This document shows, in pieces, positions 15,248 through 23,278 of a stretch of DNA of 64,000 bases (position 1 is its first letter; every line of letters begins with the position of its first letter). Source of the DNA: Dactylosporangium sp. AC04546 (GTDB taxonomy: Bacteria; Actinomycetota; Actinomycetes; Mycobacteriales; Micromonosporaceae); NCBI RefSeq assembly GCF_022095675.1, contig NZ_JAHYSG010000009.1, positions 118,229-182,228 on the forward strand, in the 5' to 3' direction. A model generated the notes under the pieces. It had not been told where the DNA came from and searched no databases. It saw nothing but the letters and a program-made list of their open reading frames with translations. Position numbers and translations under genes: made by a program.

Positions 15248-16408
15248 ATGACAACGCCACCCACGCAGCGGCGGGCAGCGGACATCACCGACGAGATGCT
15301 CGAGCACGCGCGCTCACTCATCGGCGTGTGGCTCCGTCGGGACGTCCACTGGCCGTCGTACGCCGAGGACATCGCTCCGATCGACATCCGACGCTGGGCC
15401 ATGTACTCCATCGGCGACGACAATCCACTGTGGAGCGATGAGGAATACGGGCGGCGCTCGTACTGGGGGAGCGTCATCGCGCCACCGACGTTCCTCTACA
15501 CCGTCGACAGCACCATCGTCGCTCCGGGGCTGCGCGGGATCCAATGGATCTACGGCGGCACCCGTTGGCGCAACTTCCTTCCCGTGCGCGTCGGTGATCG
15601 GATCACCGCGCGGGCACGGCTGACCGACGTGGTGGAGCGGTCCGGCTCGCGGGCCCGCCGCCTGGTCGTGCAGACCGGCGAGGTCCTCTACCACAACCAG
15701 CGCGGGGAGCTTGTCTCGCGGGCCGAGGCGGATGTCCTTCGCATCCCGCGCAAGGCCAGCGGCAAGGGCATGGTCGGGTTCGAGCAGCGGCAGGCGGACG
15801 GGCGCTGGAAGTGGACACCCGAGCAGATCGAGGAGATCCGCAAGGCCTACCTCGCGGAGGAGCGGCGCGGTGCCGAGCCGCGGTACTGGGATGACGTCAC
15901 CGTAGGCCAGGTGCTGCCCACGGTGGTCAAGGGTCCGCTCACGCTGGTCGACATCATGGCGTTCTACGTCGGGCGGCGGAACACCTACCCGCCCCTGAAG
16001 CTGGCCTTCCAGGAGCGGGAGCGGCATCCGGCCAACGTCTACGTCAGCCCGTCCACCGGCATCCCGGTCCATCCCGCGGCTGGGCACTTCGACGATGAGA
16101 TCGCGCACGAGATCGGCATGCCCGGCGCCTACGACCAGGGGTGGATGCGGGCGAACTGGATCGGCCATCTCGTCACCAACTGGTGCGGGGACTCAGGATG
16201 GGTCGCCGAGCTCGACGTCCGCCTGCACCAGCCCAACCTGGTCGGCGACACGACCTGGTGTGCGGGCGAAGTCAAGGCGAAGTCGGAGGTGGACGGCGAG
16301 GGCTACGTCGAGATCGAGTGCTGGGGCGAGACCCAGCGCGGGGAACGCAACGTCACGGGCCGCGCTCTCGTCCGGCTGCCCTCCCGTACGCTGCGAGGGC
16401 CGCGATGA
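15248..16408 (+). CDS. Two-domain FAS1-like/MaoC hydratase
   Basis: This 386-residue protein starts at ATG 15248 after a GAGG ribosome site. Residues 10-165 match the FAS1-like dehydratase domain (IRRWAMYSIGDDNPLWSDEE near 42-61, then APPTFLY and GGTRWRNFLPVRVGDRI), and residues 215-380 form a second hot-dog domain (YWDDVTVGQVLPTVVKGPLT near 215-234). Both arms have the typical W/N...D...Y pattern. It likely hydrates a bulky enoyl-CoA together with the small MaoC-like gene before it. The aldehyde dehydrogenase gene overlaps its stop by ATGA. The family is clear and the substrate unknown. Confidence 0.82.
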   Translation: MTTPPTQRRAADITDEMLEHARSLIGVWLRRDVHWPSYAEDIAPIDIRRWAMYSIGDDNPLWSDEEYGRRSYWGSVIAPPTFLYTVDSTIVAPGLRGIQWIYGGTRWRNFLPVRVGDRITARARLTDVVERSGSRARRLVVQTGEVLYHNQRGELVSRAEADVLRIPRKASGKGMVGFEQRQADGRWKWTPEQIEEIRKAYLAEERRGAEPRYWDDVTVGQVLPTVVKGPLTLVDIMAFYVGRRNTYPPLKLAFQERERHPANVYVSPSTGIPVHPAAGHFDDEIAHEIGMPGAYDQGWMRANWIGHLVTNWCGDSGWVAELDVRLHQPNLVGDTTWCAGEVKAKSEVDGEGYVEIECWGETQRGERNVTGRALVRLPSRTLRGPR

Positions 16409-17898
16409 CGACGACACCGACGCGGCCGAGCAAGGCAGTCAGCGAGTTCCTCGCCGCAAGCCACGGCATGATGGTCGACGGCGACCTCGACGTGCCGGCC
16501 CGCAGCGGCCGCGTCATGGAGATCGTCGACCCCGCCACCGAAGAGATCATCGCTACGGTCCCTGACGGCGACGCCGGCGACGTCGACCAGGCGGTCGCGG
16601 CGGCGCGCAACGCGTGGGAGACCCGGCGGTGGACAAGCCTCGCACCGACCCGGCGGGCCGAGCTGATGTGGCGTCTGGCCGATCTGATCGAGCGCGACGC
16701 AACACTGCTCGCGGAGCTCGACACGGTGGACGTCGGCACGCCGATCGGCCAGACGCCGGTCAACCCCGCGGCCGCCGCGCGGACGCTGCGGTACTACGCC
16801 GGCTGGTGCACCAAGATCTTCGGTACGGTCAACCCGGTCGGGCAGGGCCTGCTGGGCTACACCGAGCGCGACTCCGTCGGTGTCGTCGCCGGGATCGGCG
16901 CATGGAACTCACCGCTGGTCATCGCGGCGAGCAAGTCGGGGCCGGCGCTGGCGGCGGGCAACACCATCGTCCTCAAGCCGGCCGAGCAGGCGCCCCTGTC
17001 GACGCTCTGGTTCGGTCGGCTGGCGCTGGAGGCCGGCATCCCGCCCGGCGTCATCAACGTCGTGCTCGGCGTCGGTTCCGTGGTCGGTCCCGCACTCGTT
17101 GAACACCCGTCGGTGGCGCTGGTGACCTTCACCGGTTCGGTGCCCGTGGGCCAGGACATCCACCGCCGGGCGAATGCGGGCCTCAAGGACGTGGTGCTCG
17201 AACTCGGCGGCAAGAGTCCCAACATCATTTTCCGGGACGCGGACATCGCGAAGGCCGCCGCATCGACGGTCAGGCAGATGCGCTCGAACGCGGCGCAGGT
17301 CTGCTACACCGGCTCGCGGGTCCTGGTGCACTCGTCCGTCGCGGCGCAGTTCGTCGCGCAGACGAGCCGGCTCCTTGCCCAGACACGTATCGGCGCCGGG
17401 CTGTCGCCGTCGACCGACCTCGGGCCCGTCGTCTCCAGGCGCCAGCAGGAGCGTGTTCAGGGGTACGTCGAAGGGGCGCTGCGGGAGGGCGCCGAGTTGG
17501 CCTACGGCGGGCGGGCGCCCGACGGCCCGGGCTACTTCGTCGGCCCGACGCTGTTGACGTCGGTGACCAACGAGATGACGGTGATGCGCGAGGAGGTCTT
17601 CGGCCCCGTCATCGGCGTGCTCGAGTTCGACGACGAGGCCGAGGCGATCTCGGTCGCGAACGCCACGCCGTACGGCCTGGCGGCCGGCGTGTGGACGCGC
17701 GACGTCGCCCGGGCGCACCGCGTCGCACGGGCGGTTCGGGCCGGGACGGTATGGATCAATACCTACGGCATCCTCGACCGCTCGGCCCCGTCCGGTGGGT
17801 ACGGGGTGTCCGGCCTGGGCCGCGAGCACGGGGAGGCCTGGCTCAACCACTTCACAGAACACAAGTCCGTGTACGTGGACCTGACCGATGAGCACTGA
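16405..17898 (+). CDS. Aldehyde dehydrogenase (NAD(P)-dependent)
   Basis: This 497-residue enzyme should oxidise an aldehyde to the acid. The catalytic cysteine is Cys300 in AAQVCYTGSR and the general-base glutamate is Glu266 in LELGGKSPN, with the normal spacing of 34. The cofactor-loop segment is GIGAWNSPL near 170 and the NTYG segment near 450. ATG 16405 overlaps the previous stop and gives a normal N-terminus; upstream in-frame sequence is only the shadow of the hydratase gene. In this cluster it would convert an aldehyde made after P450 oxidation, or formed by chain cleavage, into an acid for CoA activation. That route is inference. Confidence 0.93.
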   Translation: MTTTPTRPSKAVSEFLAASHGMMVDGDLDVPARSGRVMEIVDPATEEIIATVPDGDAGDVDQAVAAARNAWETRRWTSLAPTRRAELMWRLADLIERDATLLAELDTVDVGTPIGQTPVNPAAAARTLRYYAGWCTKIFGTVNPVGQGLLGYTERDSVGVVAGIGAWNSPLVIAASKSGPALAAGNTIVLKPAEQAPLSTLWFGRLALEAGIPPGVINVVLGVGSVVGPALVEHPSVALVTFTGSVPVGQDIHRRANAGLKDVVLELGGKSPNIIFRDADIAKAAASTVRQMRSNAAQVCYTGSRVLVHSSVAAQFVAQTSRLLAQTRIGAGLSPSTDLGPVVSRRQQERVQGYVEGALREGAELAYGGRAPDGPGYFVGPTLLTSVTNEMTVMREEVFGPVIGVLEFDDEAEAISVANATPYGLAAGVWTRDVARAHRVARAVRAGTVWINTYGILDRSAPSGGYGVSGLGREHGEAWLNHFTEHKSVYVDLTDEH

Positions 17899-17915
17899 GA
17901 GAACGGAACCCGACG

Positions 17916-18665
17916 ATGCGATTTCAGGACAAGGTGTTGGTCTGCACCGGGGCTGCGTCAGGGATCGGCGCCGCGGTGGCGCGCCGGTTCGCGTCCGAAG
18001 GCGGGCACGTCGTCCTGGTGGACCGCGACGCCGAAGGCGTCAGCAAGGTCGCGGCTGAGATCGGTGATGCCGTGGCGGAGCCGGCCGACGTGTCCAGCGA
18101 GGACGACGTCGCCGGCGTCGTCTCTGCGGCCGTGGAGCGGTTCGGCCGGATCGACGCACTCTACAACGGCGCGGCGATCCTGATCGCCGGTGAGGCGATG
18201 ACGTCGCCGCTCGCCGACCTCCAGCGGCAGCTGTCAGTCAACGTCGTCGGCACCTATCTCATGTGCAAGGCGGTCGGCCGGGTGATGAAGGCACAGGGCT
18301 CGGGCGCGATCGTCAACACGTCGTCGGTGGTGGCCGACGTGGCACGCGCCAACCGGAGCCTGTACGCCGCGACCAAGGGTGCGATCCTCCCGATGTCCCG
18401 GCATTTCGCTCTCGAGCTCGCACCCGCGGTCCGGGTCAACTGCGTCTCGCCCGGGCCGACCTTGACCGGCATGACGCGGCCGCACTACATGGCCGCGGCC
18501 GCCACCGAGGTGGACGCCCTGCGCAGGGTCGGCTCGCAGGTGCTGCTCGACCGGGTGGCAGACCCGTCCGAGATAGCGAGCGCAATCTGCTTCCTGCTGT
18601 CGGATGACGCCGGCTATGTCAACGGAACGATGTTGACGGTGGACGGTGGCATGACGGCGGAGTGA
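17916..18665 (+). CDS. SDR family oxidoreductase
   Basis: This 249-residue classical SDR has VCTGAASGIGAAVARRFA (residues 8-25), an active-site Tyr150/Lys154 in YAATKGA, and the C-terminal SDDAGYVNGTMLTVDGG. The usual NNAG motif reads YNGAAIL, a mild deviation. ATG 17916 follows a GAGAACGGAAC stretch. It overlaps the next CoA-transferase start. It may oxidise an alcohol formed by the P450 before the aldehyde dehydrogenase step, or act on a hydroxyacyl-CoA; context favours the first but does not prove it. Confidence 0.9.
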   Translation: MRFQDKVLVCTGAASGIGAAVARRFASEGGHVVLVDRDAEGVSKVAAEIGDAVAEPADVSSEDDVAGVVSAAVERFGRIDALYNGAAILIAGEAMTSPLADLQRQLSVNVVGTYLMCKAVGRVMKAQGSGAIVNTSSVVADVARANRSLYAATKGAILPMSRHFALELAPAVRVNCVSPGPTLTGMTRPHYMAAAATEVDALRRVGSQVLLDRVADPSEIASAICFLLSDDAGYVNGTMLTVDGGMTAE

Positions 18666-19726
18666 CGGCCGACCCGACGACCAAACATCTACCGGAGATC
18701 CATGTGAAGCCACCCCAGAGCCAGGATGACGCGGACTCGCCGCTGGCGGGCGTCCACGTCGTCGACCTCAGCGTGACCCTCCCCGGCCCGTACGCGACCC
18801 AGGTGCTGCGGCGCCTCGGCGCCACCGTCGTGCACCTGGAACCGCCCGGCGGCGACTCCCTGCGCTACGGCGCACCAGCCAGCCACGCGTTCCTGGCCGA
18901 GGGCAAGGAGAGCGTCGTGGTGAACCTGAAGGACCCGAGCGACCGCGGGTTCGCGCTGAGCCTGCTCGCCGGCGCCGACATCGTGGTCGAGGGATGGCGC
19001 CCGGGCGTCGCGCAGCGGCTGGGCGTCGGGTACGAGCACGTCAGCGCACGCAACCCCGCGGTGGTCTACTGCTCGATCACCGGCTACGGGTCGACCGGGC
19101 CGATGGCGGGGCGGGCCGGGCACGACATCAACTACACGGCGGCGAGCGGTGCGCTCGACATGCTCCGGCCGGACGGCATGCCGGTCGGTGACCTGGCCGG
19201 TGCGAATGCCGCGGTGACCCGGATCCTGGCCGAACTCACCCGTGCCGCCCGGACCCGGCGGGGCCGGCACGTCGAGGTGTCGATCACCGGCACGCTGGCG
19301 GACTGGGTGGGCGCGCTCGGCGGCCGGGAATGGCGGCAGTTCGCGCAGATTCTCCACACACCTCACTACGCGGAGTACACCACCAAGGATGGCGAGCGCC
19401 TGGTGCTCGGGGTCGCACCGATGGAGCAGGCGTTCTGGGAGAACGTGATCACGGTGATGGGTCGTCCCGAATGGGCCGTCCTCACCTACGAGGAGCGCCG
19501 CGAGCGGCACGACGAACTCACCGCACACCTGACCGAGGCGGTCCGTGAGCTGACCGCGGCAGAAATCGCCGACCGGTTGTCCGGAGCGGACACCTGTTGG
19601 AGTTTCGCCCGGGAGCCCGGAACGGCGGAGCGGCTGGCAGGCCGGCTGCCGGCGCGTCCCGGTGCGGTGCCCGCGGTCGACGAGCACGGCGCCAGGTACC
19701 GAGAGATCGTATCCAGACCCGAATAG
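18662..19726 (+). CDS. Class III CoA-transferase 3 (alpha-methylacyl-CoA racemase-like)
   Basis: This 354-residue CaiB/BaiF-family protein is shorter than the other two and is closer to alpha-methylacyl-CoA racemases: VVDLSVTLPGPYATQVLRRL near 36-55 and AGHDINYTAASGALDML near 152-168, where Asp155 lies in the GHDINY motif characteristic of racemases. The GTG at 18662 overlaps the SDR stop; a GTG at 18704 is an alternative. If it is a racemase it would set the stereochemistry of a methyl-branched acyl-CoA, as expected for a terpenoid or steroid-like side chain. Transferase activity cannot be excluded by eye. Confidence 0.82.
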   Translation: MTADPTTKHLPEIHVKPPQSQDDADSPLAGVHVVDLSVTLPGPYATQVLRRLGATVVHLEPPGGDSLRYGAPASHAFLAEGKESVVVNLKDPSDRGFALSLLAGADIVVEGWRPGVAQRLGVGYEHVSARNPAVVYCSITGYGSTGPMAGRAGHDINYTAASGALDMLRPDGMPVGDLAGANAAVTRILAELTRAARTRRGRHVEVSITGTLADWVGALGGREWRQFAQILHTPHYAEYTTKDGERLVLGVAPMEQAFWENVITVMGRPEWAVLTYEERRERHDELTAHLTEAVRELTAAEIADRLSGADTCWSFAREPGTAERLAGRLPARPGAVPAVDEHGARYREIVSRPE

Positions 19727-19735
19727 GAGCAGCCG

Positions 19736-21277
19736 GTGGACGTTCGAAACCTGTTCCTGCGCGCGGTACAGACCTGGCCCGACCGCGAGGCCATCGTCAC
19801 CGATCAGGCCCGCTTCACCTTCGCCGAGGCATGGGAGCGCGGGCTCCGCCTGGCCAACGTCCTGCGCGAGTTGGGCGTCGAACCGGGTGACCGAGTGGCC
19901 GTCCTGGAGGACAACTCACTCGGCGCCGCGGACTTCTACCTGGCCTGCACAGCGGGGAACTTCGTACGCGTCCCGCTGTACGCCCGCAACTCGACAGCGG
20001 CGCACGTGCACATGATCACCAACGCTGGGTGCAAGGCCGTGGTGGTCGCCGAGAACTACGCCAACGAGCTTCCCGAGGACGTCGCCCAGCTGCCCGGCGT
20101 CCGGTCGGTGCTGGTGCGCGACGACAGTTACGAGGGCCTGCTCGCCCGGGCCGGTACCGACGACCCGGCACCTCGGGTGTCGTCCGACGACAACTACATC
20201 ATCCGCTACACCGCGGGCACGACCGGCCGGTCCAAGGGCGTCGCGTACTCCCACTGGAAATGGCTGGCCTACTGCCGCGACTGGATGTACCAGTTCCCGC
20301 CCGTCCAGGTGGGTGACACCAACATGTGCGCGTCGCCGATCTCACACGGCTCGGGGTACTTCTTCACCCCCACGTGGATCGGTGGCGGGCGCAACTACAT
20401 GATCAACAAGATCGACCCGAAGCATACGCTCGACGTCATGGAGCGTGAACGGGTCGCCTACATGTGGTGTGTGCCGACCCTGCTCGGGATGCTGTCGCGC
20501 GAGGAATCCGCCAGGGGGCGTGACTGGTCATCGATCAAAGGATTCCTGGTGGCCGGCGCGCCGGTCAGCGAGGCAACGGCACTGGCCGGGCGCGAGGTCT
20601 TCGGCGACGTACTCTACAGCGGATACGGCCAGACCGAGTGCTACCCGATCACCTCGATCACGCCTCAGGAGTGGTTCTCGCAGGTGCCCGGCTCCCAACC
20701 GCTGCGCTCGGCCGGCCGCCCGTACCCGTTCGCGATGGTGCGCATCGTGGACCGCGAGACAGGCGAGGACGTCGAGCCGGGAGCGGAGGGCGAGATCGTC
20801 GCCAAGGTCGACGGTCAGCTCTCGGGCTACTGGAACGACCCCGAGGCCACGGCGGAGAAGATCAAGGACGGCTGGGTGCACACCGGCGACATCGGTCGCA
20901 TCGACGCGAACGGTTACCTGTATCTGCTCGACCGGGCCAGTGACATGATCATCTCGGGTGGCTTCAACATCTACCCCGCCGAGCTCGAGAACGCGATCGC
21001 GAGCCACCCCGAGGTTGTCGAGGTCGCGGTGTTCGCCGTGCCGCACGAGAAGTGGGGTGAGGCACCGGCTGCCGTCTGCACAGTCAAGGATCCGGTCAAC
21101 GTCACCGAGGAGGACATCGTCGAGTTGTGCCGGACGAAGGTCGGGTCGTACAAGAAGCCCGCGCTGGTCGTCATCTCCACCGACTCGCTGCCCAAGAACG
21201 CCGCGGGCAAGATCTTGCGCCGCGTGCTTCGGGAGCCCTACTGGGCGGACAAATCGCAGCGGGTCGCGGGCAGCTGA
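19736..21277 (+). CDS. AMP-forming acyl-CoA ligase, paralogue of the first
   Basis: This 513-residue ligase carries YTAGTTGRSKGV near residues 162-173, SGYGQTECYP near 295, GWVHTGDIG near 380 and PKNAAGK near 487-493. It has the same length and the same C-terminal LREPYWA...RVAGS tail as the gene at 120-1661, and aligns along the whole length, so both come from one duplication. GTG 19736 sits just after AGGAG. It is the last gene of the + strand supercluster; 32 bases later a - strand kinase gene ends. Two ligases suggest two acids in one route, for example the starting acid and a ring-opened product. Confidence 0.9.
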   Translation: MDVRNLFLRAVQTWPDREAIVTDQARFTFAEAWERGLRLANVLRELGVEPGDRVAVLEDNSLGAADFYLACTAGNFVRVPLYARNSTAAHVHMITNAGCKAVVVAENYANELPEDVAQLPGVRSVLVRDDSYEGLLARAGTDDPAPRVSSDDNYIIRYTAGTTGRSKGVAYSHWKWLAYCRDWMYQFPPVQVGDTNMCASPISHGSGYFFTPTWIGGGRNYMINKIDPKHTLDVMERERVAYMWCVPTLLGMLSREESARGRDWSSIKGFLVAGAPVSEATALAGREVFGDVLYSGYGQTECYPITSITPQEWFSQVPGSQPLRSAGRPYPFAMVRIVDRETGEDVEPGAEGEIVAKVDGQLSGYWNDPEATAEKIKDGWVHTGDIGRIDANGYLYLLDRASDMIISGGFNIYPAELENAIASHPEVVEVAVFAVPHEKWGEAPAAVCTVKDPVNVTEEDIVELCRTKVGSYKKPALVVISTDSLPKNAAGKILRRVLREPYWADKSQRVAGS

Positions 21278-21309
21278 CGAAATGTGTACACGACGCGAGC
21301 GGTCGTCTG

Positions 21310-23238
21310 TCAGGCGTGGTCGATCGGGATCTCGGCCCGTAGCGTCGTTCCGCGCCCGGTCGGGCTGGTAACGCTGATGTGTCCGCCGAGTGTGGCGATG
21401 CGGTCGCGGAGGCCGATGAGGCCGGAGCCGCGGTCAGCGTTGGCTCCGCCGATGCCGTTGTCGCGGATGCAGATGCGCAGGTACGTTTCGCCGGCGTTGA
21501 CGTCGACGCGGATGAGGGTCGCTTGGGCGTGTTTGGTGGCGTTCGTCAGTGCCTCAGACACCACGTAGTAGGTGCAGACTTCGACCGGCTCGGGGACCTT
21601 GCGGTCCACGGTCAGGCTGATGTCGACCGGTGTGGGGCTGCGCCGGGCCAGGGTCTTGAGGGCCGGGCCAAGGCCGCCTTTGGAGAGGACCGCCGGGTGG
21701 ATGCCGCGGGAGAGCTCCTGCAGGTCCTGGAAGATGCTCGTCACGGTGTCGACCACCTGTGACAGCTCGGCTCTGACCGGGTCGAGGCCTACGGGGAGCG
21801 ATGCCTCGATCATGCGCAGCCGGAGGCACAGCGCGACGAGTTGTTGCTGTGCGCCGTCGTGCAGGTCGCGCTCGATGCGGCGGCGGGCCTGGTCTCCGGC
21901 GGCGATGATGCGGACGCGCGACGCGGACAGCTCGGCGTGACTTTCGGCGTTGGCGATCGCGGTCGCGACGAGTTCGGTGAAGTCGGCCATGCGGGCTTCG
22001 GTGTCCGGCGGCAGCGGCTCTGGCTCGGTTGATACGACGACGGCCACGCCCCAGACACGGCCCTCGACGACCACTGGCACCCCAACGCTCGATCTGATGC
22101 CTGCGCGTCGGGCGATTTCGGCGTTTGGACCTACCAGGTGCTCGTAGGACTCCATCCGGGCCGGGGCGCTGGCCTCGAGCACCTTGACGAGGAGGCTGTC
22201 CCCCGTGAGCTGGAACGACTGCTCGCGCAGCTTCAGCTCGTTGCGGCCGGCGAGTCTGCTGGCGATGCCGTCCGATTCGTAGCGGTACAGTGCCGTGGGA
22301 TAGGGCCCGACGACCTGGGCGAGTTCCTCGGCCACCGCGTCGAACACCTCGGCCGGTGAGGCTCTGCGGGCAACGAGCGTTGCGACGCGTCGCAGTGCGG
22401 CCTGTTGCGTGGCGAGCAAGGCGGATCGTTCGCGGCTGGCCTTCAATGATTCGGTGATCGCCTCGCGCTCGCAGGCCGCCTGGAGCACTGAAGCGAGTGC
22501 GGGGACCAGCCGCAGCCGCAGGCGCTGCAGGGTGTGTTCGGACAGACTGTTCGGGACCAGGAGCGTGCCCAGGACGGTCGTGTCGGCGTGCAGTGGGAAC
22601 GCGATACAGCGCGCGTCGGCGGGGGCGATGCCGAGCTTGATTGCGGCCGAAGGTAAATGGAGGGTCTGTGCGACCCGTTGCGCGGCCGTGTCCAGCGTCG
22701 GCGACAGGTTGCGGGCGCGGAGCAGCAGCCGACCCAGGTCGGCGAACAGGCCGGCCTCCTCATGGCGTTCCGACGTCTCGACCGCGTGGGAGCGGACGAG
22801 GTCGGCGAGCGTGCTGACCAGCAGGGCGGCCACGACGAAGGTCGCGATGTCCTGCAGGTCCCGTGAGGCGGAGAGGTTCTGGACGCCGAATGGCAGGACG
22901 TGGAAGTAGTTGAAGGCGACGGTGCTGGCCAGCGAGGTCAGCACGCCGAGCGTGGCGCCCCACACGGTGGAGACGATCAGGACGCCGATGAGGTAGACGA
23001 CGCCTCTGGCGCCTTGGTGGGTGCCATCGTGCATCGGGAGCAGGGCGAGGGTCTCCACCGCGATCAGCCCCGCCGCGACCAGGATCCCGACCGAGATCGG
23101 CGGCGGACGCAACACCAGCGACAGCAGGCACGCTCGCATCGGAGGCCGTATCCTCCCGCGTCGCGTCACCACGCCTGCGGACTCGGATGAGCCAGCTCGC
23201 GACCAGCGAGGTAGCCCGCGTCTCGGCAGTGACGCCAC
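21310..23238 (-). CDS. Orphan NarL-type sensor histidine kinase with DUF4118 and GAF domains
   Basis: This 642-residue protein has four predicted membrane helices in a DUF4118-like region (about residues 40-140), a helical linker, a GAF domain (about 290-440), and the phosphoacceptor motif RDLHDGAQQQL with His460, followed by a HATPase domain (NATKHA near 547, DNGIGG and GSGLIGLRDR). The first 33 residues are arginine-rich, and a start at 23139 (MRACLL) would place the protein directly at the first helix. No response regulator gene is adjacent. The biotin carboxylase gene lies 40 bases upstream on the same strand, so it may be read through from the leucine operon. Signal unknown. Confidence 0.88.
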   Translation of the reverse strand: MASLPRRGLPRWSRAGSSESAGVVTRRGRIRPPMRACLLSLVLRPPPISVGILVAAGLIAVETLALLPMHDGTHQGARGVVYLIGVLIVSTVWGATLGVLTSLASTVAFNYFHVLPFGVQNLSASRDLQDIATFVVAALLVSTLADLVRSHAVETSERHEEAGLFADLGRLLLRARNLSPTLDTAAQRVAQTLHLPSAAIKLGIAPADARCIAFPLHADTTVLGTLLVPNSLSEHTLQRLRLRLVPALASVLQAACEREAITESLKASRERSALLATQQAALRRVATLVARRASPAEVFDAVAEELAQVVGPYPTALYRYESDGIASRLAGRNELKLREQSFQLTGDSLLVKVLEASAPARMESYEHLVGPNAEIARRAGIRSSVGVPVVVEGRVWGVAVVVSTEPEPLPPDTEARMADFTELVATAIANAESHAELSASRVRIIAAGDQARRRIERDLHDGAQQQLVALCLRLRMIEASLPVGLDPVRAELSQVVDTVTSIFQDLQELSRGIHPAVLSKGGLGPALKTLARRSPTPVDISLTVDRKVPEPVEVCTYYVVSEALTNATKHAQATLIRVDVNAGETYLRICIRDNGIGGANADRGSGLIGLRDRIATLGGHISVTSPTGRGTTLRAEIPIDHA

Positions 23239-23278
23239 CTCGAAACAACCCTCAACCGAGGCTACCGCACCTGCCGCG

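Noticed and set aside
21278..21309. GTGTACAC palindrome between the convergent ligase and kinase genes as operator or terminator
   Set aside because: Too short for a stable hairpin and not near a start codon.
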